Shown piece by piece: positions 1 through 9,900 of a DNA stretch of 64,000 nt. The notes beneath the pieces were generated by a model. It was given only the letters and a program-made list of their open reading frames with translations. It was not told where the DNA came from and did no database searches. The stretch comes from Sphingopyxis sp. (lineage in GTDB: Bacteria > Pseudomonadota > Alphaproteobacteria > Sphingomonadales > Sphingomonadaceae). The DNA lies in assembly GCF_016704835.1 (NCBI RefSeq), contig NZ_JADIZJ010000021.1:434001-498000 (forward strand), read 5' to 3'. A program made the position numbers and the translations under genes. Within the stretch, counting starts at the first letter, position 1. Every line of letters starts with the position of its first letter.

Positions 1-650
1 ACCGCAATGCGCGCGGCGCCTTTTCGGATCCCGCATTCAAGGCGGCGCTCGCCTTTTACAAATCCCTGTTCGACGAAAAGCTGGCGCCGGTCGTATCGGC
101 GACGCAGATTTCGAACATCTGGAACGAATTTGCGCGCGGTTTTTTCAGCATCTTCACTTCGGGTCCGTGGACGATTGGCGACATGAAACGCCGCCTGCCC
201 GCCGCTTTGCAGGATAAGTGGGGCACCGCGCCCAATCCCGGCCCCAATGGCGTCGGATCGGCGGCGCCTGGCGGGTCGAGCCTGGTCGTTTTTGCCGGAA
301 CGAAAAGCCCCGATGCGGCATGGGATCTGGTAGCCCGCCTGCTCGCGCCCTCGGCGCAGCTCAAATTCCACCAGCTGACCGGCGACCTGCCGGCGCGGCG
401 TGCAGTGTGGCGCGAGGCGGGGCTGGTCAGCGATCCCGTCGTTGCCCCCTTCGCCACTCAGCTCGAGCACGCAACCGCGTTGCCCAAAGTACCCGAATGG
501 GAACGCATCGTCACCGAAATGCAGATCGTTGCCGAACGCATGGTGCGCGGTCAATATGGCATCGACGAAGCTGCGGCAGAGATCGACCGCCGCGCCGACC
601 GCTTGCTCGAAAAGCGGCGCTGGATGCTCGACAAGGGACTCGCGCTTTGA
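1..650 (+). CDS. ABC sugar importer, solute-binding protein (C-terminal part)
   Basis: The open frame enters from the left edge (first full codon at 3) and ends with TGA at 648-650, giving about 215 residues. It reads like the C-terminal lobe of a family 1 extracellular sugar-binding protein: a segment FTSGPWTIGDM, then a GGSSLVVF segment and a helix-rich end with A-W-D-L-V and LPAR. Such proteins capture sugars in the periplasm for a MalFG-type permease, and the next two genes are exactly such permeases, coupled through a TTGA overlap. The N-terminus, signal peptide and promoter lie outside. The substrate is not readable, but the neighbouring beta-glucosidases suggest a gluco-oligosaccharide. 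Confidence 0.85.
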   Translation, partial: RNARGAFSDPAFKAALAFYKSLFDEKLAPVVSATQISNIWNEFARGFFSIFTSGPWTIGDMKRRLPAALQDKWGTAPNPGPNGVGSAAPGGSSLVVFAGTKSPDAAWDLVARLLAPSAQLKFHQLTGDLPARRAVWREAGLVSDPVVAPFATQLEHATALPKVPEWERIVTEMQIVAERMVRGQYGIDEAAAEIDRRADRLLEKRRWMLDKGLAL

Positions 651-1543
651 GCGCCGTGCGGCGCATCCGCGAGGCCCGCGCGGGCTGGGCGATGTCATCG
701 CCAGCGCTCGCCGCGATCGCCTTGTTCTTTGTGTTTCCGGCAATCGCGTCGCTGTTTCTCAGCTTCACTGATTTCGACATCTACGCGCTCGCGAACCTCG
801 ATAATCTACGCTTCGTCGGTTTCCAAAATTATGCGCGTTTGATTGAAAATCCTTTGTTCTGGAAAGCGATGACGAACACCTTGCTGTTCGTGGCGGTCGG
901 GACGCCCTTTATCGTCGCCCTCTCACTGTTCGCGGCGATGCTGGTCAATTCGCGTTGGCTGAAGTGGCGACCCCTCTGGCGAGTCGCGCTATTTGCCCCT
1001 TATGTGACGACGCTCGTCGCGACGGCGGTCGTCTGGCGTTACCTGCTCCACACCCGCTACGGCCTGGTAAACTATCTGCTGTCGTTGATCGGTATTCCGC
1101 CCATTGACTGGCTAGGCAGCCCGAATGCGTCGCTGCCCGCGATCCTGATTTTTGTTGGGTGGAAAACCTTCGGCTATAATATGATCATCTTCCTCGCGGC
1201 GCTGCAGACGGTGCCGCGCGAACTCGACGAGGCGGCGCGGATCGACGGTGCGGGCTGGTGGACGCGGCTGCGCCACGTCACCCTGCCCGCGATTGCACCG
1301 ACGGCGTTGCTGGTGTCAGTTCTGACCGTCGCGGGCATGTTCCAGCTGTTTGCCGAACCCTATGTGATGACGCAGGGCGGCCCCGCCCAATCAACCGTCA
1401 CCATTCTCTATTTCATGTATGAGGAAGGGTTCAAATGGTGGAACCTGGGATCGGGCGCGGCGGTCGCGTTCCTGCTGTTCCTGTGCATACTCGCGGTGAC
1501 CCTGGTGCAGCTGCGACTGGCCCGACGCGGAGGCGCGATATGA
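647..1543 (+). CDS. ABC sugar importer permease, MalF/UgpA type
   Basis: A 298-residue inner-membrane permease with about six hydrophobic segments and the cytoplasmic EAA loop (DEAARIDGAG about 90 residues from the C-terminus) that docks the ATPase. I chose TTG at 647 because AAGGGA (633-638) sits 8 nt upstream and the TTGA overlaps the previous stop; GTG at 656 and ATG at 692 are alternatives. Family members usually begin shortly before an arginine-rich stretch (here VRRIREARAG), which fits 647 or 656. The stop overlaps the next start as ATGA. No ATPase gene is present in this window, so a shared or upstream MsmK-like subunit is needed. Confidence 0.9.
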   Translation: MSAVRRIREARAGWAMSSPALAAIALFFVFPAIASLFLSFTDFDIYALANLDNLRFVGFQNYARLIENPLFWKAMTNTLLFVAVGTPFIVALSLFAAMLVNSRWLKWRPLWRVALFAPYVTTLVATAVVWRYLLHTRYGLVNYLLSLIGIPPIDWLGSPNASLPAILIFVGWKTFGYNMIIFLAALQTVPRELDEAARIDGAGWWTRLRHVTLPAIAPTALLVSVLTVAGMFQLFAEPYVMTQGGPAQSTVTILYFMYEEGFKWWNLGSGAAVAFLLFLCILAVTLVQLRLARRGGAI

Positions 1544-2355
1544 GCGCGCGCCATTGGACGGTCACATTGCTCGCGGCGCTGGTTGCGTTGCTGACGATCG
1601 CGCCCTTGCTGTGGATGCTCTCGGTCAGCTTCATGGCGCCGGGGGAAGCGGCGCAGTTCCCCCCGCCGCTGCTCCCCGCCGATCCCAGCCTCGCCAATTA
1701 TCGCACACTGTTCAGCACCTTCGGCATCGGCCGCTTCCTCGCGAATAGCATCCTCGTCTCGACGCTCGCGACGATCCTCGCGCTGATCTTCACCATCCCG
1801 GCGGGTTACGCCTTTGCGAAATTGCGCTTCACGGGCCGCGACGCGACCTTTCGCCTGCTTGTCGCGGCGCTGGTCGTGCCGGGGCAGATCGGGATGCTGC
1901 CTTTGTTTCTCGAACTGAAGGCGATGGGTCTCGTGAACAGCTATGCCGGCGCGCTCGTGCCATGGCTGGCGGGCATCTTCGGCATCTTCCTCGTCCGCCA
2001 ATATTGCCTGTCGATCCCCGACGAAATGCTCGAGGCGGCGCGCATCGACGGTGCGAGCGAGGGACAGATTTTGCGCCGCATCGTGCTCCCTATCCTGGCC
2101 CCGATTATCGTCACATTGGCGCTGTTTGTCTTCCTAGGCAGCTGGAACGATTTCATGTGGCCGCTGATCATCCTCGCCGACCAGCAGCTTTATACACTTC
2201 CGGTCGCGCTTGCCGCGATGAGCCGCGAGCATGTTCAGGACAATGAGCTGATGATGGCGGGCGCCGTCGTGACGACGCTCCCGGTGCTGATCCTCTTCCT
2301 CGCGCTTCAGCGCTTCTACCTGACCGGCCTGCTCACCGGGAGCGTCAAGGGATGA
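1540..2355 (+). CDS. ABC sugar importer permease, MalG/UgpE type
   Basis: A 271-residue membrane permease. The N-terminal hydrophobic segment, the P-loop-like periplasmic region and the EAA motif (EAARIDGASEG, about residue 165) match the MalG half of carbohydrate ABC importers. The ATG at 1540 overlaps the stop of the upstream permease (ATGA), so the two halves are translationally coupled and probably form a heterodimer. The final residues and stop run into a stronger ribosome-binding region for the secreted esterase downstream. Substrate is unknown; the context points to sugars released by the nearby glycosidases. Confidence 0.92.
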   Translation: MSARHWTVTLLAALVALLTIAPLLWMLSVSFMAPGEAAQFPPPLLPADPSLANYRTLFSTFGIGRFLANSILVSTLATILALIFTIPAGYAFAKLRFTGRDATFRLLVAALVVPGQIGMLPLFLELKAMGLVNSYAGALVPWLAGIFGIFLVRQYCLSIPDEMLEAARIDGASEGQILRRIVLPILAPIIVTLALFVFLGSWNDFMWPLIILADQQLYTLPVALAAMSREHVQDNELMMAGAVVTTLPVLILFLALQRFYLTGLLTGSVKG

Positions 2356-2378
2356 CTTTTCCAACCAAGGACAATCGA

Positions 2379-3131
2379 ATGACATACTGGACCGCGGCCT
2401 TGCTGGGGCTCGCCCTTGCTTCCGCCCCCGCCACTGCAAGGACAACCATGCCCCCCATGGTCGAAGGACAGACGCCCCAGCCGGCGATCGAGCCCGGCAA
2501 TTATCCGTATCAACTGTTCCTGCCCAAGGGCTATCTGGCCGAGCCGGCCAAATCCTATCCGCTGCTCGTTTTCCTGCATGGTTCGGGCGAACGCGGCGAC
2601 GATGTCGCCCGCGTCAAGGTCCACGGCCCGCCAAAGATTGCCGATCGCGATCCCGACTTCCCCTTCCTGACCGTGTCGCCGCTGCTCGCCGCCGATCAGG
2701 ATTGGGATATCGCCAAGCTCGATCGGTTGATCTCGCATGTCGCCAAAACCTATCGCATTGATCCGGCGCGGGTCTATCTCACGGGACTCAGCCGCGGCGG
2801 CCACGCCAGCTGGCGCTGGGCGATTGCCGAGCCGAAGCGATTCGCCGCGGTGGCGCCGGTCGCCGGGCGAGGAAATCCGGGCGAAGCCTGCCGCCTGATG
2901 GACCTGCCTGTCTGGGCCTTTCACGGCGATCGCGACGATGTCGTGACACCCGAGGGCAGCTTCAACATGGCGCGCGCTATCCGCGGCTGCGGCGGACGCA
3001 AGGTTCGCCTGACCATCTATCCCGATCTTGGCCACAATGCCTGGGATCCCGCCTACGACGACCCGGCACTCTATGCCTGGCTGCTCGACCACCACCTCGC
3101 CGCTCCGGTTCCCGCCAAGGACAAGAAATGA
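2379..3131 (+). CDS. secreted alpha/beta-hydrolase esterase (PHB-depolymerase/feruloyl-esterase-like)
   Basis: A 250-residue exported hydrolase. The start at 2379 has AAGGA 7 nt upstream and gives a clean signal peptide (MTYWTAALLG... cleaved near ATA-RT); the in-frame ATG at 2352 lacks a spaced ribosome-binding site. The fold signs are FLHGSGERGDD (oxyanion region), the nucleophile elbow GLSRGG with Ser138, the acid in HGDRDD and the late histidine in LGHNAWD. Enzymes of this family release acyl groups from polysaccharides or degrade polyesters. Its place between a sugar permease and a GH1 gene (ATGA overlap downstream) suggests removal of ester decorations from an imported glycan. The acyl group is not predictable. 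Confidence 0.8.
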   Translation: MTYWTAALLGLALASAPATARTTMPPMVEGQTPQPAIEPGNYPYQLFLPKGYLAEPAKSYPLLVFLHGSGERGDDVARVKVHGPPKIADRDPDFPFLTVSPLLAADQDWDIAKLDRLISHVAKTYRIDPARVYLTGLSRGGHASWRWAIAEPKRFAAVAPVAGRGNPGEACRLMDLPVWAFHGDRDDVVTPEGSFNMARAIRGCGGRKVRLTIYPDLGHNAWDPAYDDPALYAWLLDHHLAAPVPAKDKK

Positions 3132-4474
3132 CGCAGACTGTTTTTCCCGACAATTTCCTGTGGGGTGCGGCGACTGCCGCGTATCAGATCGAAGGATCGC
3201 CGCTTGCTGACGGCGCTGGCGCCAGCATCTGGCAGCGCTTTAGCCACGATCCGCGGTTGATGGCGGAAAAGGGCGACACCGGGGACGTTGCCTGCGACCA
3301 TTATAACCGCATGCCCGCCGACGTCGCCCTGATGAAAGCGCTGGGGCTCAAGGCCTATCGCTTCAGCGTCAATTGGGGTCGCGTGCTACCCGAAGGAATT
3401 GGGCGCATCAACGAACCCGGTTTCAGCTTTTACGAGCGGCTGGTCGATGAATTGCTCAAGCATGACATCGAGCCGTTGCTGACTCTGCATCATTGGGATC
3501 TGCCCGCGGCGCTCGACGACAAGGGCGGCTGGCTGAATCGCGACAGCGCTGACTGGTTCGCCGAATATGGTTCGGTCATGTACCGCCGCCTAGATGGTCG
3601 GGTGAAGAAATGGGTGACGCTGAACGAGCCCTGGGTGATCACCGATGGCGGCTATCTCCACGGCGTGCTCGCGCCCGGCCACCGCAATCTGTTCGAGACG
3701 CCGATCGCCAGCCACAATCTGATGCGCGCGCATGGCCGCGCGGTGCAGGCCTATCGCGGCGACGGTGCGCATGAGATCGGTCTGGTGGTAAATATCGAGC
3801 CCAAATATCCGGCCAGCGACAGTGCCGATGACATCGCGGCGACCGGGCGCGCACACGCCTATATGAACCGGCAATATCTCGACCCGGCACTGAAGGGCAG
3901 CTACCCTGCGGAACTCGCCGAGATATTCGGTGAAGCGTGGCGGGATTGGTCCGCCGAGGATCTGAAAGACATTTGTCAGCCGGTCGATTTTATCGGCATC
4001 AACTATTACACGCGCAACGTCGTTCGAGCCGACCCGAACCAGTGGCCGCTCGGCGCGTCGCCGGTGAAGCAGGTCGCAACGCACACGACGACCGACTGGG
4101 AGGTCTATCCCCCCGCCCTCACCGATACGCTCGTCTGGTTCCGCGACACCTATGGCGACATCCCGGTCTATATCACCGAAAATGGCGCAGCCTTTTACGA
4201 TCCGCCGACCGCCGGACCCGATGGCATCGACGACTCGCTGCGCTGCGATTATCTGCGCACGCATATCGCGGCCATCGGTGAAGCAATCCGGCAGGGAGTC
4301 GATGTGCGCGGCTATATGGCCTGGTCATTGCTCGACAATCTCGAATGGTCGCTCGGTTTTTCCAAACGGTTCGGCATTGTCCATGTCGATTACGCAACGC
4401 AAACACGCACACCCAAACGCAGCGCGCGTTTCTACAGCAGCGTGATCGCGGCAAACGGCGGCAACCTCGGATGA
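3128..4474 (+). CDS. GH1 beta-glucosidase
   Basis: A 448-residue GH1 enzyme, the usual length for bacterial family 1 beta-glucosidases. It opens with FLWGAATAAYQIEG. The acid/base glutamate is in TLNEPW (Glu167) and the nucleophile in YITENG (Glu351), both intact; the C-terminal aglycone-site tryptophan segment WSLLDNLEWS is present. There is no signal peptide, so it probably cleaves imported beta-glucosides in the cytoplasm after the ABC importer. It is coupled to the esterase by an ATGA overlap and to the next gene by a 4-nt ATGA overlap at 4471. Linkage preference cannot be read from the motifs. Confidence 0.95.
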   Translation: MTQTVFPDNFLWGAATAAYQIEGSPLADGAGASIWQRFSHDPRLMAEKGDTGDVACDHYNRMPADVALMKALGLKAYRFSVNWGRVLPEGIGRINEPGFSFYERLVDELLKHDIEPLLTLHHWDLPAALDDKGGWLNRDSADWFAEYGSVMYRRLDGRVKKWVTLNEPWVITDGGYLHGVLAPGHRNLFETPIASHNLMRAHGRAVQAYRGDGAHEIGLVVNIEPKYPASDSADDIAATGRAHAYMNRQYLDPALKGSYPAELAEIFGEAWRDWSAEDLKDICQPVDFIGINYYTRNVVRADPNQWPLGASPVKQVATHTTTDWEVYPPALTDTLVWFRDTYGDIPVYITENGAAFYDPPTAGPDGIDDSLRCDYLRTHIAAIGEAIRQGVDVRGYMAWSLLDNLEWSLGFSKRFGIVHVDYATQTRTPKRSARFYSSVIAANGGNLG

Positions 4475-5334
4475 GGTTCCTGCTGGCCCTGTTGGCGGCA
4501 TTGCTCGCACTGCCTGCGGCGGCGGGGGAACGCTCCGACCGCTACAGTGCGATGACCTACAACATTCGGCTCGACATCGCGTCGGATGGCGACAATGCTT
4601 GGCCCCACCGGCGGAACGCGCTGACCAGCCTGATTGCCTACTATGCCCCTGACCTTGTCGGCATGCAGGAGGTGCTGCCCAATCAGAAGCAAGCAGTCGA
4701 GGCCGACCTGCCCGCTTATCGGTTCGTCGGGGTCGCGCGCGACAATGGCAAGGACAAGGGCGAGTTTTCGCCGCTCGGTTTCCGCCGTGACCGATTCAAT
4801 CTGATTGCATCGGGTACCTTCTGGCTATCGCCGACGCCCGACGTTCCGGGCAAGGGCTGGGACGCTACCTACCCGCGCATCGCGAGTTGGGCGCGCCTGC
4901 GGGACAAGGCGGCGAAACGCAACCTGCTCGTCGTGAACACGCACATGGATCATGTCGGCACGATAGCGCGGCTCGAGGGCGCACGGCAAATCCGCCGTTG
5001 GACCGCAGCTCAACGGACGACGAACGAGACGGTCGTGCTCATGGGCGATTTCAACAGTCCGACAGATAGTCCACCCTATGCCGCGATCGTCGAACCGGGC
5101 GCCGGGGCGCTGCGCGATACGCTTGCGATCAGTCGCGCACCGCATTTCGGCCCGCGCGGCACCTTCACCGGCTTCAAGATCGAGCAGGTAGAACCGGCAC
5201 CGATCGACCATATTTTCGTGAGCAACGACGTCGTGGTGCTGCGTCACGCGACGCTCACCCAGCAGAGCGGTGGACGACTGCCGTCGGATCATTATCCGGT
5301 GCTTGCCGACCTGTGCCTGGGCAAGGGTTGCTGA
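4471..5334 (+). CDS. secreted endonuclease/exonuclease/phosphatase (EEP) family enzyme
   Basis: A 287-residue protein with an N-terminal signal peptide (MRFLLALLAALLALPAAAG) and the complete EEP metal-dependent phosphoesterase set: MTYNIRLD, GMQEVL (metal-binding Glu), VVNTHMDHVG, GDFNSP, IDHIFV and PSDHYP (catalytic His). The fold includes DNase I, sphingomyelinase and inositol phosphatases. Export plus operon position after a GH1 gene argue against DNA repair and for hydrolysis of a phosphodiester or phosphomonoester on a glycan or lipid. A second secreted paralogue lies at 12567-13391 in the same locus. The ATG at 4471 overlaps the GH1 stop. Confidence 0.85.
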   Translation: MRFLLALLAALLALPAAAGERSDRYSAMTYNIRLDIASDGDNAWPHRRNALTSLIAYYAPDLVGMQEVLPNQKQAVEADLPAYRFVGVARDNGKDKGEFSPLGFRRDRFNLIASGTFWLSPTPDVPGKGWDATYPRIASWARLRDKAAKRNLLVVNTHMDHVGTIARLEGARQIRRWTAAQRTTNETVVLMGDFNSPTDSPPYAAIVEPGAGALRDTLAISRAPHFGPRGTFTGFKIEQVEPAPIDHIFVSNDVVVLRHATLTQQSGGRLPSDHYPVLADLCLGKGC

Positions 5335-6831
5335 TTACGCGGCGGGCACCTTGTCGAGCCAGCCGCCAGCAAAGCCGATGCGTTTCAGCCCGCGCACGAT
5401 GTGGGGGTTTTTGCGCATCACCTGCCACACGAAACCGCTGCGGTGATTTTCCATCATGGCCAGGATCGGTCCCTGGTCGATGCCCAGATAGTCGTTGGCA
5501 ACCCAGCCATGAACCGGGTCGACCGCGCCGCTGCGCGACGCCGCGGCGGCGAAGGTAAAGCTGGGATTGAACGCGTCCTTGAAGCCATATCGGGTATAAA
5601 GCGTGGTCCCATATTGGGTCCGCATCGCCATCAACGCAGGGATCGTGACTTCCGGTGCAAAGGGGATCGAACCGCCCGCCGCGGTCGGGACGATCGTGCC
5701 ATCGTCGATGACGCGGATCGCGCTGACCCCGCGCGCCATATAGCCGTTGAACTCGCGCGGGCTTCCATTGACGCTATACTGTCCCTTTGAGTATCCTGGT
5801 CCGTCCGACGCGGTCCAGCCCCAGATGTCAGCGCTATATCCCTTCCATTTGCTCGGATTCGCGTTGCCATATGCGCGCTGCGACAGGGTTGCGCGACGGC
5901 TGTTCTCGAAATAGTCGATTCCCTTGCCGCGCATGAAAGCGTCCTTGATGCCGCGGAAATCGATCCAGACATGGCTATACTGGTGCCCGAACAGGGGCTC
6001 GAACTGCAGATGTTCCTGGCCGTAATAGGTGCCCCAATCCTTTTCGAGGTCGGCAGCCCAGCCCTTGTCCCACGCGTCCTTACCAACGGGGTGCGTCGGC
6101 GAGCCCAGCGCCAGGACATAAACGAGCATCCCCTCGTTATACCCGACCCAGTCGTGCGTTTCGAAACCCTTCTCGGGTTTCCACCCCATCGTGATGCCAT
6201 GCGACCCCGCCAGGTTGCGCGCCTGCGTCCCGGTGTTCGTCCGCTGGACAAAGGTCCAGTCGACGCGGGTGTAAATTTTCTCGGCCAGATCGCGGATCTC
6301 GACCTCGACCGGGTCATTGCGGTCATAATAGCTTTGCGCGAACAGCGCGCCGCCGAGGAACAGGCTGGTGTCGACGGTAGACAGTTCGTTGGTCTTGTAC
6401 CGGGTGCCGTCGTCATTCTTCAGGAAGTGATAGAAGAACCCCTTATAGCCTGTGTTTCCAGCCACCTCGGGCCCCTGCGGGGCGGTCCAGTAAAAACGCA
6501 GGCAATCGCGCGTGCGGAGCGCCGCTTCGGCGCGCGTAACATAGCCGCGCTCTGCCCCGATGCCATAGGCGGTCAGTGCAAACCCCGTCGCGGCGATCGA
6601 TGAGAAAGGATTGCTGGGCCAGCGATCGGGCGCCAGACAGCGCTGGGTGTCGGTGGTGTCCCAGAAATAGCGGAAGGTCCGCTCGGTCAGCTCTTCCGAA
6701 AACACCGCTGCGCTGATCGGTGCCAGCGCGGGCGGGGACGCAGCGCCCGGGGTGGTGGGCGCGGGGGTAGCAGTGCAGGCAGCGGTCAGAGCCACCAGGG
6801 GCAATGCAAGCGCCCCGATCCGGAACGACAT
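5335..6831 (-). CDS. GH144-like lipoprotein (glycoamylase-like domain; endo-beta-1,2-glucanase type)
   Basis: A 498-residue exported protein. The N-terminus is a hydrophobic leader ending LTAAC, so a lipoprotein anchored at Cys19 is likely. The body matches the glycoamylase-like domain now placed in GH144: FRYFWDTTD, GFALTAYGIG, GYKGFFYHFL, ELSTVDTSLFLGG, VGYNEGMLVYVLALGS, a WGWTASDGP segment and a C-terminal IDQGPILAMMENH. Characterised GH144 enzymes are endo-beta-1,2-glucanases with an (alpha/alpha)6 barrel. It lies downstream of the TonB receptor gene on the same strand, separated by a 12-bp hairpin (6849-6889). GGAG precedes the ATG. I could not align the catalytic acid residues. Confidence 0.75.
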   Translation of the reverse strand: MSFRIGALALPLVALTAACTATPAPTTPGAASPPALAPISAAVFSEELTERTFRYFWDTTDTQRCLAPDRWPSNPFSSIAATGFALTAYGIGAERGYVTRAEAALRTRDCLRFYWTAPQGPEVAGNTGYKGFFYHFLKNDDGTRYKTNELSTVDTSLFLGGALFAQSYYDRNDPVEVEIRDLAEKIYTRVDWTFVQRTNTGTQARNLAGSHGITMGWKPEKGFETHDWVGYNEGMLVYVLALGSPTHPVGKDAWDKGWAADLEKDWGTYYGQEHLQFEPLFGHQYSHVWIDFRGIKDAFMRGKGIDYFENSRRATLSQRAYGNANPSKWKGYSADIWGWTASDGPGYSKGQYSVNGSPREFNGYMARGVSAIRVIDDGTIVPTAAGGSIPFAPEVTIPALMAMRTQYGTTLYTRYGFKDAFNPSFTFAAAASRSGAVDPVHGWVANDYLGIDQGPILAMMENHRSGFVWQVMRKNPHIVRGLKRIGFAGGWLDKVPAA

Positions 6832-6848
6832 TCGTTACTCCAAAAATC

Positions 6849-6889
6849 AGGCGCCCGGCCCACGGGAGGGGGGTGTAGGCCGGGCGCCT
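6849..6889 (-). terminator. intercistronic hairpin between TonB receptor and GH144 genes
   Basis: Arms 6849-6860 and 6878-6889 are perfect 12-bp inverted repeats (AGGCGCCCGGCC) around a 17-nt loop. Reading on the minus strand, the stem is followed by GATTTTTGG and then by the GGAG and ATG of the GH144-like gene. It begins 12 nt after the receptor stop. It could be a leaky terminator or an mRNA-stabilising stem that lets the receptor be made in excess over the lipoprotein. Confidence 0.7.
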
Positions 6890-6900
6890 TGTTCAGCCGG

Positions 6901-9900
6901 TCAGAAAGAGAATCCGGCTGATACCTTTACCGTACGCGGCGCGTTGCCGCCAACCCCATTGCCCGAAATCTCCAGATAACGGGGCGAGCTTGGATCGTTG
7001 TTGTAGTCGACATAGTTGCGATCGTTGAACAGGTTCAGGATGTCGACGCGCAGCCGCAGTCGCGATTCGTCGGTGATGAACCGGACCGGGATATATTTGG
7101 TGATCGCGATATCCATCTGGCGGAAACCCCAGCGATCGCCGTTGCCATCGGCTTCGTTCGAAATCACCGTACGGCTGGGATTGGCCCCGCCCTGGTTAAT
7201 GAATGCCTTGAGATAAGGCGGCGATGCAATTTGGAACTTGCCCGACAGCGTCACCCCGATCGGCAGGTCGACCGAACCCGTCGCGACCAGGCGATGCTTG
7301 CGCACGCCGCTCGACCGACTGACGGTATAATCGTCAAGGGACGGGAAATCGAGGCTGAAGACTTCGCCAAAGCTGCGGTTTTCTTCAGCCTGCGTGTAGG
7401 TATAAGTTGCAGAGAACGTCCAGGGCGATGCCGCCGAGTAGTTTTTCACAAGCTTGAGATAGGCTGTGTCTGCGCTGGTTTCGAGCCCGTTGGTGCCGAT
7501 GATGATCGACCCGAATCCCGGCGGCGCAAAACCGAAGGGCGAGTTGGGTGCTGCCGGCGCCGGCGGGAAGAACGTGCCGTCGGGGCGACGATTGCCGAGC
7601 AGATACGCGAAGCCGTCCTTGCTCTCGACATGGCTGTAGCCAACCTCAGCCTCAAACAGCGGGGTGACGCGCGCACGAAACCCGATGCTGGCCTGGTCCG
7701 AATAGGGGACTTTCAGATCGTTATCGATGAATCGCAGCTCGCGGCCACCGCCCGGCCCGGCGCCCGCCAGCAACTGCTGGCGACCCGCTTCGGTCAGATA
7801 GATCGGGTCGAACGGAACGCAGGTCGGCCCGGCGACGCAGGTGTTGTTCGGATCGCCGGTCTGGAAATTGAAGGTGCGGGTCGTATAGGATCCGACGCTG
7901 ATTTCCTGTTGCAGGAAGTCGAACTGGTTGCGGTCGTAGGATCGGCCGATACCACCGAACACGACATAACGCCCTTCGTCGTCCAGTTCGTAGCTGAACC
8001 CGATGCGCGGCTGCCAGGCGCCCATGAACGCCTTGCGCTCGCTGCCGGTCGAGATGAAGTCGCTGATGTTGTAATCGGCATTGACCAGATTCGGATAATT
8101 GGCCGGCGACACCGCATTGACCGCGTCGGCGGGGTGGACAAAGTCGAGGAAGGCCGGTGTCCGCTCATAATCCCAGCGCACGCCCAGGTTCAGGGTCAGC
8201 CGGTCGGTAACCTCCCAGTCGTCCTGTACATAGATGCCGAACTGGAAATTCTTCGAATTGATGATCGGGTTGCCGTTCCCGGTCGAGGCGCCGAACTGGA
8301 CGCGATAGGGCACGTCGTCGTTGAACGTCCCGCCCCCCGGGTTGAACGCGGGGTTATAGGTATAGACGGGATTAAAGGCGTTGAGCTGAAGCGAATTGAG
8401 CTCGACCCATTTCGCCTTGGCGCCGACCTTGATTGTGTGACCTTCGAGCCCGGTCCAGGTGAAGTCGTTCTGGACGCCCCAACCCTTCTGGCCCTTCTCC
8501 TGATAGTTGCTCCCGCCGCCGATGCGCAGGATGTCGCCGCGCACGACGTCTCCGGGTTGCGGGTTGGTCGGCGACGGTCCGGCGTAAGCGAACAGGAAAC
8601 CATTGCCGAACTCGAACGGGGTCGGCGCCCATTTGACGTCCTCATAGGTGATTTTGAAATCGTTGATCCAGTTTTCGGCAGTATGTTCCCAGCGCGCGGT
8701 GCCGCGGATTTCCTCGACATCCTGCGAACTGATCGTGCTGCGCGCGTTGATGCCGCTGCCCAGGAACTCGCCGGTTTCCTTGCGATACTTGCCCGACAAC
8801 TCGATCAGGTCGCTGTTCGAAGGCTGAAAGCTGAGCTTGCCGAAATACAGATCTTCGTTGAACGTCGCGTTCGTCGGCCCGAACACGCCCTGATATTCGG
8901 ACGGGAAGTAGGCGACCGGCAGGTTGAGTCCCGGCGTGACGTCGACCGGATTCTGCTGACGCTTGCCTTCATAGGTTACGAAGAAGTGCAGCATGTCCTT
9001 GATGATCGGACCGCCGAGTGCGCCGCCAAACTGGAAATCCTTCGTCTGGATTTTGGTCCCGGTCAGCTCGTTCGGGCGGCGATCGCGAAAGCTCTGGTCG
9101 GTGTAGTCGATGAACGCTTCGCCGTGGAACTCGTTGGTCCCCGACTTAGTCACCGCAGTAATCGCGACCGAGCTCACCTGGTCGAATTCGGCTTTATAAT
9201 TGGAGGAAATGACACGATACTCGCCCACCGCTAGCTGCGGGAAGGGATTGCCCTGCGTCGAATCCTGGCCGGTGATGCCATTTTTCAGGACATAGTCCTT
9301 TTGCCCGACACCATCGATAAAGATGTTGACGCTACGGCTGTCTTGCGCGCCGCCCTGCAAGCGCGATTGGCCGTTGCCGCCGGTCACGAACTGAACGCCC
9401 GGCGCCAGATCGGCAAAAGCCAGAAAGTTGCGGTTGTTCTGCGGCAGCACTTCGATCTGGCGCTGCGTAATGTTCGAGCCAACCTCGCCGCCCTCCATCG
9501 AACGGATGCGCGTGCCGGTGACGATGATCGCGTCGCCCGCGCCTTCGGCGATATCGGGCTGCGAAAAGTCGAAATCGAGCACCGCGTTTTGGCCGACCGA
9601 CAGGGTGAACTCGTCGGTATTGCGCACGCCGCCGGGGGTCGTGATTTCCAGCCGGTAGGTACCGACCGGCAACGATGCGATGTTGTAACTGCCGCTCTCG
9701 CCGACAGCGACGCTGCGGGTCAGGCCGGTATCGACGTTGATCGCGGTAACCTGACTCACGCCGCCTTCGGCCGTTACCGTGCCGCGCAGCGATGCGTTCG
9801 ACACCTGGGCATAGGCGGGGGTGACAACTGCAACCGCGAGCGCCGCACCCGCGCTGCTCCACGCCAACGCCGCGGCAGCGGCCTTGACGCGCGACCGGCG

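Noticed and set aside
7231..9234. 667-codon plus-strand frame opposite the TonB receptor
   Set aside because: Mirror frame of a high-G+C gene; no domain, no ribosome-binding site, Arg/Asp/Val-rich shadow composition.
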